Positions 33,604 through 42,513 of a stretch of 64,000 nt of DNA are shown here, piece by piece. Made by a program: the position numbers and the translations under genes. Source of the DNA: Treponema medium (GTDB lineage Bacteria > Spirochaetota > Spirochaetia > Treponematales > Treponemataceae); the NCBI RefSeq assembly GCF_017161265.1, contig NZ_CP031393.1, positions 2,046,001-2,110,000 on the forward strand, read 5' to 3'. The first letter of the stretch is position 1. Every line of letters begins with the position of its first letter. The notes beneath the pieces are model-generated. The model made no database searches. It was not told the origin of the DNA and saw only the letters and a program-made list of their open reading frames with translations.

Positions 33604-36288
33604 TCAACCGGCTGCAGCAGAAATATCAAGGATTTTGTATGTTTTTTCTTCTTCGTTTACTGTAAACGAAAGCGTCTCTCCTACCTTGTGGTTTAACAGG
33701 TTGGTACCAAGCGGCGACATATACGATATTACGCCGTTTTCGGGATCCGACTCCCACGGACCGAGGATGGTATAAGTCTCTTTTTCGCTGTTGCCGGGTT
33801 TTTCCAATACAACAATGGTACCGAAACCGACCCGTGTTGTGGTAATGGTTGTAGGATCAAATACTTGAGCACGTTCCAGCTCTTCCTGCAAGCGGCTTAC
33901 CGTGTTGTTAAGTCTATTCTGCTCTTCTTTTGCAGCCTTATATTCGGAGTTTTCACGCAAGTCGCCCAAGGAAAGTGCAAAACCGACTTCTTTCGAGTTA
34001 CGTGGTATTTCAACTTCAATAAGGCGCTGAAGTTCTTTCTTCTTTTCTTCAAGCATTTTTGACGTTACAATTAAGCCGCGTCCTGTAACCGTTTTTTCCA
34101 CTTCGTCGAAGAACTTAAAGTTCTTGTATTTTTCAAGGATACGGTTACGCAGCTGCATTTTAATCGGCGGATCCAAGTCCTTAATATCGCTGACGAGTGT
34201 ATAGAGTCTTGTAACGGCATCTTCATCGTGGTCGAGGATAAAGTTTTCGAGCAAGGCGTCCTTACCAAAGAGAATTGTATGGATCTGCTTGTTGATTTTT
34301 CGATTTTCAGTGGTATTCCGCCGGCTTGCAATTTCTCGATACGTTATATCGAGGATGTGAATAAGGACAATAATCTCGTGTTCATAGTCGATATTCAAAT
34401 CTTTAAACCATTGCTCTTCCTGAGCATTTTTAAAGAACCAAATAACCGCTTCACGGTATTCTTTATAATCTTTGAAGCATGTTAGTACCAGCTCTTTTAC
34501 CTTTTCGGGATATTCTTCCAGCAGTGGATTGAGTACTTCGGCAGAGAGTACCACGGGGAATAGGCGGATATATTGATCGCTCCAATCCGGAACAAGGTTC
34601 TTAATGTTGCGGAGATATGCGCTTCGGAGTTCTTTATTTTCTATGCCGCGATATATGGCAGCAGGGTTCTCTATCTGCGCGAATAATTCCGCAAAATTAT
34701 GATGTTGCGTTACACTCAGGTGCGGCAGCGCTGCGGTCAGCTTTGACATAACTAAATAGGCTGCAATCACTTGTTCATTTACCTGACTAAAGGCTTTTAG
34801 GAAAGCATCAAAGTAATTGATCATATCTTGAAAGCTGTCTGAGTCCGTATCACCGCTTTCCATAACATTAAAGATGATTTCAACCCGCTCAAAGAAATTT
34901 TTCTGTGCTTTAAATTCGTTCGAAAGTTTTTCTTCAAGTGAAATCGGACGAGTATGTACAGTGTAAAAATCGATATTGTTAGGATTGATGCCGAATTCGG
35001 GATTTTCTTTGACGACTTTCCGCGCCTTGGTACTCCACGTTGTCCATTCTTTGTCGGTTAGCAGTGAGGGAACCAGCTCATGCTTAATCCGCTTAAAATC
35101 ACAGTTGTTATCAAAGCTGCGGATGATGTTTTTCAGCGCCCATTCGGGATTCGTTTTCACCTTTGCGGCGAGTTCGTCGCGCTTCATAATCGATTTTAAT
35201 ACCCAGATATGATCTTTATCCAGCGTTTGGAGTGCGGTGATACCCATTTTAAGGCTCATCGTATGGCCGCGCTTCTTTGCAAAGTCGATAACCAATTCAT
35301 CGTTATTAACTTTCGCAATACGTCCGACACCCCATGTCCGGTGGAATACAAAGCAACCTTCATCAAAAGAAATATGCTTTTCAAAATCGTCGATAGCTTC
35401 AAAAACATTCCGCCAACTTTGTGTCAAATTGGATACTTTTATGTATTCTTCAAGCTGACTATGCGATGCATACTTTTCTCTAAAGCATTCGACAATTTCT
35501 TTCCGAGCCCAGTTATCTTTATCGTCGCTGGTGAGCACCAGTTTTAAAATATCGATAGCGGTATTCCAATCTTTTTCTTTTTTATAATAATCGTACAAAT
35601 CCTGCATAAGCGCGGCGCCTCGTTCCGCACCGAGATGATCCGCTATTTTCCGCTGTACGTGATAGAAAAAGTCGATTTCTTGCGGTACCAACTCCACCAA
35701 ACGTGCCCACACTTCTTTTACAGCAGTATAAGAATGGCGGTTGATATAACGATATAAGGCCTTTTTATAATATTCAACGGCTTTTTCCATATCGCCCATT
35801 TGCTGATATCGTTCGGCAAGTTGTTTGGGAATATCCGCTTCTTCATAGTCAATGCGAACAAGCCGCTCCCAAATATCGTAAATATCCTCATTGCCGGCTT
35901 CTTTATAGCAGTTCGCTAACGTTCGAAGTGCAAATTTTGAGTCCCCGAATTCAAGAACCCGCTGACAAAGATATTCAACGATCTGCATCCGATGGTTATC
36001 GATAAAAATAGTTACCAGCGTTATGAGCGAAGAGTCATCGAGCAACTGTTTGGAAAGTGCAATAATACTCGAAATATACAATGCTGTAATACTTGTTTTA
36101 TTATGAGAGAGATGTTCATCGGATAAATTTTTCAATTCATCCAGATGACGATTCTTTTTTGCTTCTTCAATCAGTGTATCAAGTTCTTTAAAATTGTTAA
36201 TGGAATAATTTGTAATGGCAGCACGTGTCCATTTTTCCTCATTAAATATATCGCGGACATTCTTTTCTAATACATCTGACATATTCAC
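33604..36288 (-). CDS. greA: Transcription elongation factor GreA with large helical N-terminus
   Basis: An 894-residue protein. The last 160 residues are GreA: a coiled coil with LSLGDLRENSEYKAAKEEQ, whose acidic tip enters the RNA polymerase channel to start RNA cleavage, then the C-terminal FKBP-like domain (VLEKPGNSEKETYTILGPW). The N-terminal 700 residues are mostly TPR-like helices (QLAERYQQMGDMEKAVEYYK). Near residues 305-360 there is a small beta domain (FHRTWGVGRIAKV, DELVIDFAKKRGHTMS) that recalls CarD/Tudor RNA-polymerase-binding folds. Ordinary GreA has about 158 residues, and extended forms are known in spirochaetes. It starts 12 bp after the TPR gene. Confidence 0.9.
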   Translation of the reverse strand: MNMSDVLEKNVRDIFNEEKWTRAAITNYSINNFKELDTLIEEAKKNRHLDELKNLSDEHLSHNKTSITALYISSIIALSKQLLDDSSLITLVTIFIDNHRMQIVEYLCQRVLEFGDSKFALRTLANCYKEAGNEDIYDIWERLVRIDYEEADIPKQLAERYQQMGDMEKAVEYYKKALYRYINRHSYTAVKEVWARLVELVPQEIDFFYHVQRKIADHLGAERGAALMQDLYDYYKKEKDWNTAIDILKLVLTSDDKDNWARKEIVECFREKYASHSQLEEYIKVSNLTQSWRNVFEAIDDFEKHISFDEGCFVFHRTWGVGRIAKVNNDELVIDFAKKRGHTMSLKMGITALQTLDKDHIWVLKSIMKRDELAAKVKTNPEWALKNIIRSFDNNCDFKRIKHELVPSLLTDKEWTTWSTKARKVVKENPEFGINPNNIDFYTVHTRPISLEEKLSNEFKAQKNFFERVEIIFNVMESGDTDSDSFQDMINYFDAFLKAFSQVNEQVIAAYLVMSKLTAALPHLSVTQHHNFAELFAQIENPAAIYRGIENKELRSAYLRNIKNLVPDWSDQYIRLFPVVLSAEVLNPLLEEYPEKVKELVLTCFKDYKEYREAVIWFFKNAQEEQWFKDLNIDYEHEIIVLIHILDITYREIASRRNTTENRKINKQIHTILFGKDALLENFILDHDEDAVTRLYTLVSDIKDLDPPIKMQLRNRILEKYKNFKFFDEVEKTVTGRGLIVTSKMLEEKKKELQRLIEVEIPRNSKEVGFALSLGDLRENSEYKAAKEEQNRLNNTVSRLQEELERAQVFDPTTITTTRVGFGTIVVLEKPGNSEKETYTILGPWESDPENGVISYMSPLGTNLLNHKVGETLSFTVNEEEKTYKILDISAAAG

Positions 36289-36300
36289 CTCACTGTGTCA

Positions 36301-37242
36301 TTACCGTATGTAGCGGTCATAGATTTTCTCGTCGAGCAGTTTAATTCTTAGAAGAATCTCATCTATTTTTATCTTTTCGACAGTACCATTCATATAATGG
36401 TCTATAAGCCAAAAATAGTAATTAATTAAACGGGGGACAAGCAGCTTTTTGTTTTTTACGTCCTTCTGTCTCAGCTCATTTTCAAGCATATAGATAGACT
36501 GTTTCAGCTTCCCCAGTTCCAAGGCTTTCAGTTCTCGTTTTACATTGAGTACGCCATCAAGCGTACCGTAAACCGGAAGCCATTCCAACAACTCCTCTCC
36601 TGTAAAACCAATGTTTGCGACTTTAGTAACGAGTGCGTTGATAATTTCAGATTCAAGAAAGCATAATTCTATTTCGGAAGCATTTTTAAAGAACGCTTCC
36701 CGGAAAAAAATCTTCGCAAGTCGTACTTCGCCGCTTAAAGCATAAGCATCAGCAAGTTCCGCCGGAATAGCTGATGAATTGGTATTCAGATCGGCTGCAT
36801 ATCGTAAACAACCGATAGCCGTTTCATAATCCCCCAGCGCTTTATAGCAAAGCCCTGTTTTCCGATATATTTCTGCCGTATTATGCACCGGTTCAGTTCC
36901 GTTTAAGAGCGAACGGTACAATCGTAACGCAATTGTAAACACACTGCACTTGAGCGCATAAATAATCGGTTCGTTAAAGTCTCCTTTCTTCTTTATATAA
37001 TCAAGAAAGGGCTTCCATTGAGAAATAATATACTCACCACGCAAGAAATCATCGGCTAATGCTTGTGAATAACGCACCCGATCAAGCCAGAAACTAACCC
37101 CCTTCAGTGTGTACATCACTTGAGGGTTTTCTAAGTCCTGTTCAAGCAGTCGCCCAAGACTGATATGCGCTTGCTCAAGGTCTCCTTGCTTAAGGAAGAC
37201 AAGAGCAGGCTGCAATATAGTTTGAACAGAACGATCTATCAT
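36301..37242 (-). CDS. TPR-repeat protein
   Basis: A 313-residue all-helical protein with TPR motifs (FLKQGDLEQAHISLGRLLEQDLENP; YRKTGLCYKALGDYETAIG). It has no signal peptide or membrane segment, so it is a likely cytoplasmic scaffold. It precedes greA by 12 bp, whose N-terminus is also TPR-like, so a shared complex is possible. The promoter TTGACT-N16-TATAAT lies so close that the transcript would start about 5 nt before the ATG. Confidence 0.8.
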   Translation of the reverse strand: MIDRSVQTILQPALVFLKQGDLEQAHISLGRLLEQDLENPQVMYTLKGVSFWLDRVRYSQALADDFLRGEYIISQWKPFLDYIKKKGDFNEPIIYALKCSVFTIALRLYRSLLNGTEPVHNTAEIYRKTGLCYKALGDYETAIGCLRYAADLNTNSSAIPAELADAYALSGEVRLAKIFFREAFFKNASEIELCFLESEIINALVTKVANIGFTGEELLEWLPVYGTLDGVLNVKRELKALELGKLKQSIYMLENELRQKDVKNKKLLVPRLINYYFWLIDHYMNGTVEKIKIDEILLRIKLLDEKIYDRYIR

Positions 37243-37253
37243 AGTTCCATATT

Positions 37254-37281
37254 ATTATACTGATAACCGTGCTTTAGTCAA
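37254..37281 (-). promoter_or_regulatory. Promoter of the TPR-greA operon
   Basis: On the minus strand TTGACT (37281-37276), a 16-bp spacer and consensus TATAAT (37259-37254). The start point would be near 37247 and the ATG is at 37242, so the mRNA would be nearly leaderless. Confidence 0.65.
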
Positions 37282-37364
37282 TTGACCCGTTTTGAGAAAT
37301 TTGTTATTATCTGCTTCCATTTTTAATCATTCATAAGAAGAATAGTTCTAATTACTATAGGTTG

Positions 37365-37391
37365 TTCTAAAAACTCGGTTAGTTTCAGAGG
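37365..37391. repeat. Short TCTAAAAACT hairpin
   Basis: TTCTAAAAACT pairs with AGTTTCAGAG around CGGTT, a minimal relative of the family-1 ends. It lies just past the miaA stop. Confidence 0.6.
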
Positions 37392-37423
37392 TTCCTTATA
37401 GGGCATTTCACAAAATATACAGC

Positions 37424-38350
37424 TTAATGTAAAGGTGCCATTTCCGAAATAGCCGCTGCCGTCAGCTGAGCCGCCTTATTACCGTCAATCCATTCTATTT
37501 CGATGCCGTTCCGCTCCATGCGCCGGAACCATGTTTCCTGCCGCTTTGCAAATTGTCCGATCGCCCGATAGAGCTGCTCGATATAGACTTCTTTGCTTTC
37601 GATTTTTCCCTGTAGATACTTCGCCGTAAAGCGGTATTCCAAACCGAGGCTTTCGAGCCGCTCCCATGAATAGCCCTGTGCATGGATTTGTTCGGTTTCT
37701 TCTATCATACCGGCGTCGATGCGGGCAATGAGGCGGCGGCGGATACGCTCGCGTAAGGCACTGCGTTCAAAAGAGATACCGTAGATTTTCGGCTTAATAG
37801 GCGGCACTGCATGCAAATGCGCGGCGGTGGATTCGGGATGTTCCTGCCGGTAACGGGCAATTTCGATAGCGCGGACAAGGCGGTCAGGCTGCTCAAGGTC
37901 GGTTTTATTGTGAATATCCGGCTTGAGCGCTATGAGCATAGCTTGCAGTTCCGGCAGTGTTTTTGTTGCCAGCATTTCTCGCAATGCGTGGTCTTCGGGG
38001 ACGGGAATCAGCTCATAGCCGCGGAGGATGGCATCGAGGTACAGTCCGGTGCCGCCTGCGATAATCGGCAATGCGCCTTTGTCAACAAGCTGCGGAAAGA
38101 TGCGGTACACCTCCTGCTGAAAATGGAAGACCGTAAACTCGCGGCTTAAATCGCAGACATCGATGAGGTGGTAGGGAATGCTGCCGTATTCCTGCAAATC
38201 CTTTCCCGTGCCCAAATCGAGCCCGCGGTATACTTGCCGGGAATCGGCGGAGATGATTTCGCCGTGCTTTGCGTGTGCAAGTTTGACGGCAAGCGCCGTT
38301 TTTCCCGTTGCTGTAGCGCCTAATACTACGGCACAATTATAATGCGGCAT
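37424..38350 (-). CDS. miaA: tRNA dimethylallyltransferase MiaA
   Basis: A 308-residue enzyme with the P-loop GATATGKT (11-18), ISADSRQVYRGLDLGTGK, IIAGGTGLYLDA, the Arg-rich RERIRRRL helix, and LESLGLEYR, followed by YRAIGQFAKRQETWFRR. It transfers an isopentenyl group to A37 of tRNAs that read UNN codons. Its start overlaps the end of mazG by 14 bp. It is the last gene of a three-gene minus-strand operon (methyltransferase-mazG-miaA). Confidence 0.95.
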   Translation of the reverse strand: MPHYNCAVVLGATATGKTALAVKLAHAKHGEIISADSRQVYRGLDLGTGKDLQEYGSIPYHLIDVCDLSREFTVFHFQQEVYRIFPQLVDKGALPIIAGGTGLYLDAILRGYELIPVPEDHALREMLATKTLPELQAMLIALKPDIHNKTDLEQPDRLVRAIEIARYRQEHPESTAAHLHAVPPIKPKIYGISFERSALRERIRRRLIARIDAGMIEETEQIHAQGYSWERLESLGLEYRFTAKYLQGKIESKEVYIEQLYRAIGQFAKRQETWFRRMERNGIEIEWIDGNKAAQLTAAAISEMAPLH

Positions 38351-39284
38351 TATCGTTACTGCATGGGGCGGCGGAAGTTTGAGCTTCCATACGCTTGGCT
38401 TCTTCCCAAAAGCCGTCCATCTGGGCTAAAGTGTCGTGGGAGCAGGGAATACCGGACTCAGCCATGCGTTTTTCGACAAAGCGGAAGCGGCGCTCAAACT
38501 TTGCATTGGTACGGCCGAGCGCAATTGCGGGGTCGATATGTAAATGCCGCGCGGTGTTTACCAAACTGAACAAGAGGTCTCCGAATTCCGCTTCCGCTTC
38601 TTCATGCGTACCGTGTGCAAGCGCGTCCGTAAATTCCGCAAGTTCTTCTTCTGTTTTTTTCTGAGGTCCGTCCGTCGTATCCCAGTCAAAGCCTTTTTTT
38701 GCCGCGCGCTTTTGCAGTTTGTATGCGCGGGTGAGCGGCGGAAAGGTTTTCGGGATGGAATCCAGTGCAGAGGCGCTTGCGCGGCCTTCTACGGTATCTT
38801 TGATGGTATCCCATTGCGCAAGCACTTTTTCCGCCGTAACCGGCTTTTTTGCATCGTCGGGATCGGGAAAGCCTGCCGTTTGTCCGAATACGTGGGGATG
38901 CCGCCTAATCAGTTTTTCGTTCAGCTCGCCGATCATCTTTGCGACGGAAAAGGCGCCATCCTGCTCAAACATATATGCAATCATCACGATGTTTAAAAGC
39001 ACGTCGCCGAGTTCTTCCGCCGCATGGACGGACTTTGCGCTGTCCGCGGAGGCTTCTTCCAGCGCCTCAATTGTTTCATACGTTTCTTCAAGGAGCGTTG
39101 ACCGCAGCGTCATCGGAGTTTGCTCGATGTCCCACGGACAGCCGCCCGGCGCCCGCAGCCGTTTAATGGTGGTAAAAAGCGCTGCAAATGCTTCGGCGGC
39201 GGCTGTTTCCGGCTGTGCCGATACGACCGAAGTATGGACGGTCGGAACATTTTCATTTTTGCCGGTATTGTTGGGTAGTGTCAT
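38337..39284 (-). CDS. mazG: Nucleoside triphosphate pyrophosphohydrolase MazG
   Basis: A 315-residue, two-domain MazG: APGGCPWDIEQTPMTLRSTL, LLEETYETIEAL (metal-binding EExxE), AEELGDVLLNIV, and the second set KKTEEELAEFTDAL and AEAEFGDLLFSLVNTARHL. It hydrolyses NTPs and dNTPs to monophosphates. I chose the ATG at 39284 because AGGAG lies 6 nt upstream and the ATGA overlaps the stop of the methyltransferase gene. The N-terminal 30 residues before the catalytic domain are poorly conserved in type. Confidence 0.93.
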   Translation of the reverse strand: MTLPNNTGKNENVPTVHTSVVSAQPETAAAEAFAALFTTIKRLRAPGGCPWDIEQTPMTLRSTLLEETYETIEALEEASADSAKSVHAAEELGDVLLNIVMIAYMFEQDGAFSVAKMIGELNEKLIRRHPHVFGQTAGFPDPDDAKKPVTAEKVLAQWDTIKDTVEGRASASALDSIPKTFPPLTRAYKLQKRAAKKGFDWDTTDGPQKKTEEELAEFTDALAHGTHEEAEAEFGDLLFSLVNTARHLHIDPAIALGRTNAKFERRFRFVEKRMAESGIPCSHDTLAQMDGFWEEAKRMEAQTSAAPCSNDNAAL

Positions 39285-40531
39285 AGGTTCTCCTGTTGTT
39301 TTGCCGGAAGTATATCCTTCAATAGCTGTTCCAATGTCGGTTCGATACAAAAGTTGTCTTTGATGCGGCGGTATTGCCGGATCGCGGTTTCTTTCAACCG
39401 TTCCGCTTGATCGGCACTTTGTATTTTTTTTACCGCATGGATCAGGATATTTTTAGGGGTATGTTCCGTTTCGATAAATTCCATAATTTGCACGGTGTAA
39501 CCGCAGGCCTGTAAAAGGAGCGCCCTCATGGTGTCGGTTAAAAGCGATGCAAACCGCTCGGTGATAATGCCGTGCTCCATAAAGGGGAGCAGCAAGTGAT
39601 CTTCCGTGCGGAACGATTCTTTTCGGGTTTTAAGCTGGGCATAGAGCTCATGCTGACAGCACGGAACGGCAAAGATAATCGGTACCTGCGCGCGGACAGC
39701 TTGAGCAAGCGCCAAATCGGTTGCCGTATCGCAGGCATGGAGGCATACCATCATTCCGGTACCGTCCGGCAGCGGATGGTCGCCGATGTTCCCTTCGGCA
39801 AAGTCCAAATGCGTATAGCCGCACCGTTTCGCTAGCGCGGAACAGTGTTCGATAACCTCGGCCTTTAAATCCAGCCCGTGAATCCGCACCGGAAGCTCTT
39901 GCCGTTCATGCAGATAATAATAAAGCGCAAAACTCAAATAGGCCTTGCCGCAGCCGAAATCGGTAATGGAAAAAGGCTTGCCGGAACGGGCAACCGTATC
40001 CCGTATAAACGGTTCAACCCCGGCGATAAATTCGAGAAATTTATTGATCTGCCGGAACTTATGGTATTTTTGCTTTAAGACGGCGCCCTCCGTATTCATA
40101 ACCCCCTGTTCAATTAAGAATGCAAGCGGTGTTCCTTCGGGAATAAGATACTTCTTTATCTTATTGTGCCCGCCGCAGTTGTTTTCCATGAGCGGAGCGG
40201 AGCAGGGTACCCGCTTGGTGAGGGCGATGGTTCCCTTGTTGTTCTGTAAAAAAAAGAGCTGTTCTTTTTGTCCGCGGCATTCCGCAGCTTTAAAACGGGC
40301 AAAACATTCCGCTATTGTGCCGGATACCGCCTCCCGTTCAATCGTTTTCTGAAATGCTTGCTTGTTTTTAACGGTTTCCAGCTGATACACGGCTTTCCCT
40401 TTTACCGTGATACGCCGGAGCCGTGCCTTTGCTTCATCGATTCCCTTGCACGGGCGGGAAAATGAAAGCTGTATAATAGAAGTATTCAGGCATTCTTGCG
40501 CCGCCTGATCGGGGGTATAGATGGTACTCAT
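39281..40531 (-). CDS. SAM-dependent methyltransferase (Methyltransf_32/GSTCD-like)
   Basis: A 416-residue protein. The C-terminal half has a class I SAM fold of the GSTCD/TRM13-like type: ITDFGCGKAYLSFALYYYL (motif I), RIHGLDLKAEVIEHC, MMVCLHACDTATDLALAQA and FAVPCCQHELYAQL. The N-terminal 150 residues are alpha/beta (RRITVKGKAVYQLET) and may bind the substrate, perhaps RNA. The substrate is unknown. It overlaps mazG by 4 bp and is the first gene of the operon. Divergent from folP across a family-2 repeat. Confidence 0.82.
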   Translation of the reverse strand: MSTIYTPDQAAQECLNTSIIQLSFSRPCKGIDEAKARLRRITVKGKAVYQLETVKNKQAFQKTIEREAVSGTIAECFARFKAAECRGQKEQLFFLQNNKGTIALTKRVPCSAPLMENNCGGHNKIKKYLIPEGTPLAFLIEQGVMNTEGAVLKQKYHKFRQINKFLEFIAGVEPFIRDTVARSGKPFSITDFGCGKAYLSFALYYYLHERQELPVRIHGLDLKAEVIEHCSALAKRCGYTHLDFAEGNIGDHPLPDGTGMMVCLHACDTATDLALAQAVRAQVPIIFAVPCCQHELYAQLKTRKESFRTEDHLLLPFMEHGIITERFASLLTDTMRALLLQACGYTVQIMEFIETEHTPKNILIHAVKKIQSADQAERLKETAIRQYRRIKDNFCIEPTLEQLLKDILPAKQQENL

Positions 40532-40618
40532 AGATAGTGAGGCATTGTATCAAAAAATATGGAGTAAAACAACAAATCGAGCAACGGACACACACATTGA
40601 TGCGTTTACCATACCCTT

Positions 40619-40658
40619 TTGTGCGAAATTTTGAATAAATTTTCGCACATTTTTTTTG
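40619..40658. repeat. AAATTTT-apex hairpin with T run
   Basis: TGTGCGAAA and TTTCGCACA pair around a short A/T apex, followed by eight T on the plus strand. It sits next to family-2 copy c, as the related hairpin at 3946 does next to copy b. Confidence 0.65.
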
Positions 40659-40664
40659 GCAGAC

Positions 40665-40809
40665 GGGTAAACGCATCAGGCAGAGTAGATAAAAAGCGCA
40701 GAATCATTGAGGCTGTGAGACCATTTGAACCGCGAAGTGGTTCAACTCTGGTTGAACAGCCGCTATTATTCTGCGGGGTTACTAAAAAAACGGCCTAATG
40801 CGTTTACCC
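40665..40809. repeat. Palindromic repeat, family 2 (copy c, 145 bp)
   Basis: Perfect 17-bp arms GGGTAAACGCATCAGGC (40665-40681) and, allowing one mismatch, GCCTAATGCGTTTACCC (40793-40809). The GTAAAC/GTTTAC pairs replace GCAAAC/GTTTGC of the other copies on both sides. The core TTTGAACCGCGAAGNGGTTCAA is shared with copies b and d. It lies between the divergent methyltransferase and folP genes. Confidence 0.9.
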
Positions 40810-40859
40810 TGTGTGCGAAGTCTAGGACAAGAGCCGGAAAATCTGTTATAATCTCTGCT

Positions 40860-41714
40860 ATGCGGTTGCAGCTTGATTGCGGAAAAGGGCATATCATAAA
40901 AACCGATTTACCGGCTTTTATCATGGGAATTATCAACGCAACGCCCGATTCGTTTTATGAACCGAGCCGTTCGATAAGTGTGGAAAAAGGCTTGGAGCGG
41001 GCATTAGCATTGGAAGCGGAAGGTGCCGATATTATCGACATCGGAGGAGAATCGACACGTCCTGGTTCTTCTTATATCAGTGAAGAAGATGAGATTGAAC
41101 GGGTTATTCCATTAATCGAGGCTATCCGGAAGCGCAGCGCTGTTCCCATTTCGGTAGATACCCGGAAAGCGGCAGTTATGAAGGCCGCTTTTAAGGCTGG
41201 AGCAACACTGTGTAACGATATTTCGGCTTTAACCGATGATCCGGCTCTCGGTAGGCTGATTGCGGAAGAAGCCGGCGCCGTTGTCCTTATGCATAAACGG
41301 GGTACGCCGCCGACAATGCAGCAAAATGTTCCGCAGTATGGAAATGTAGTAACGGAAGTACGGGATTACCTTGAAGAACGGGTGGCGTATGCTCTAAACT
41401 GCGGAATAGCGCAAGAGCGTATCATTATCGACTACGGTATCGGTTTTGGGAAGACGGTTGAAGATAATTACCGGCTGGTTGCGGCAAGTACGTATTTCAC
41501 CGGCTTGGGGTATCCGCTTTTAGCAGGACTTTCACGAAAGTCGTTTATCGGAGCCGTTACCGGCGGTTCTCCCGAACAACGGCTTGCCGGAACACTTGCC
41601 GCAACGATGTATGCAGTACAGCAAGGCGCATCAATCGTACGGGTTCACGATGTTGCGGAAACGAAGGAATTATTACTGGTGTTAAAGGAATTGCAAAGAT
41701 ATGGAACTACTTAG
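40860..41714 (+). CDS. folP: Dihydropteroate synthase
   Basis: A 284-residue TIM-barrel enzyme with GIINATPDSFYEPSRS, IIDIGGESTRPGSSYI, PISVDTRKAAVM, CNDISALTDD and LAGLSRKSFIGAV. It joins p-aminobenzoate to dihydropterin pyrophosphate in folate synthesis, the target of sulfonamides. The open frame extends upstream to 40725, but those residues are translated from a family-2 palindrome, so the start is placed at the ATG 40860 (MRLQLDCGKG). cdaA starts 14 bp before its end. Confidence 0.93.
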   Translation: MRLQLDCGKGHIIKTDLPAFIMGIINATPDSFYEPSRSISVEKGLERALALEAEGADIIDIGGESTRPGSSYISEEDEIERVIPLIEAIRKRSAVPISVDTRKAAVMKAAFKAGATLCNDISALTDDPALGRLIAEEAGAVVLMHKRGTPPTMQQNVPQYGNVVTEVRDYLEERVAYALNCGIAQERIIIDYGIGFGKTVEDNYRLVAASTYFTGLGYPLLAGLSRKSFIGAVTGGSPEQRLAGTLAATMYAVQQGASIVRVHDVAETKELLLVLKELQRYGTT

Positions 41715-42513
41715 GGATATGCTGTCGTTCTACCTCTCCTATATTGGGCCGGTGCTGGATGTGCTGCTCCTTGCATTTCTGATGTATAAGTCATATCAGA
41801 TACTGATTAAAACGCAGGCTGCACAGCTCGGAAAAGGAGCATTGTTGATGCTTCTCATCTATGCGGTTGCATTCTTACTGCATCTTACGACGCTGCTTTG
41901 GATATTGAATACGCTTGCGACTGGGGTTGTTATCGGCGCTGCAATTATCTTTCAACCTGAACTGCGGAGAATGTTCCTGACGATGGGGCAAAACGACTGG
42001 TTTAGACGTTCCCGCTCCCAACACAGCCATATCGATTATGTATTAACTGCTGCCGAGCGCCTTTCCGCAGAACGCCGCGGAATGTTGGTCATATTTTTAA
42101 GGCAGAATAACTTAAAAGAGATTATTGAAAGTCCATCCGCAACTCGAATCAATGCGGAGATCAGCTCGAATCTCCTCGTTACTATTTTTGAATTTGATAC
42201 TCCGCTGCATGACGGCGCGGTTGTTATCGATAACGGACGGGTTATCGCAGCGGGCTGTTATCTGCCGCTTACCAAGCAGGAAGATATCAACAAGAGTTTC
42301 GGAACACGGCACCGCGCAGCGCTCGGTATTGCGGAAGAAACGGATGCGGTCGTGCTTATTGTCTCCGAAGAATCGGGAGCGATCAGCCTTGCATACGATT
42401 CAAAACTGTATTACGACCTTACAACGGACAATATTGAATCGGAGCTGACCTATCTGCTCAAGGTTAAGGCAAAGACTCAAACCGCCGAGAAATCTGAAGG
42501 AAGCGCTTCATGA
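41701..42513 (+). CDS. cdaA: Diadenylate cyclase CdaA
   Basis: A 270-residue c-di-AMP synthase. Three N-terminal membrane helices (about 15-85) are followed by a DAC domain with DGA at 171-173 (TPLHDGAVVI) and RHRAA at 203-207, both needed for ATP binding and cyclisation. c-di-AMP controls potassium and osmotic balance in many bacteria. It overlaps folP by 14 bp and the cdaR start by 4 bp, giving the usual folP-cdaA-cdaR coupling. Confidence 0.95.
   Translation: MELLRDMLSFYLSYIGPVLDVLLLAFLMYKSYQILIKTQAAQLGKGALLMLLIYAVAFLLHLTTLLWILNTLATGVVIGAAIIFQPELRRMFLTMGQNDWFRRSRSQHSHIDYVLTAAERLSAERRGMLVIFLRQNNLKEIIESPSATRINAEISSNLLVTIFEFDTPLHDGAVVIDNGRVIAAGCYLPLTKQEDINKSFGTRHRAALGIAEETDAVVLIVSEESGAISLAYDSKLYYDLTTDNIESELTYLLKVKAKTQTAEKSEGSAS

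Noticed and set aside
40725-40859. Longer N-terminus for folP
   Set aside because: The extra 45 residues are translated from a family-2 palindrome and have no dihydropteroate synthase similarity.
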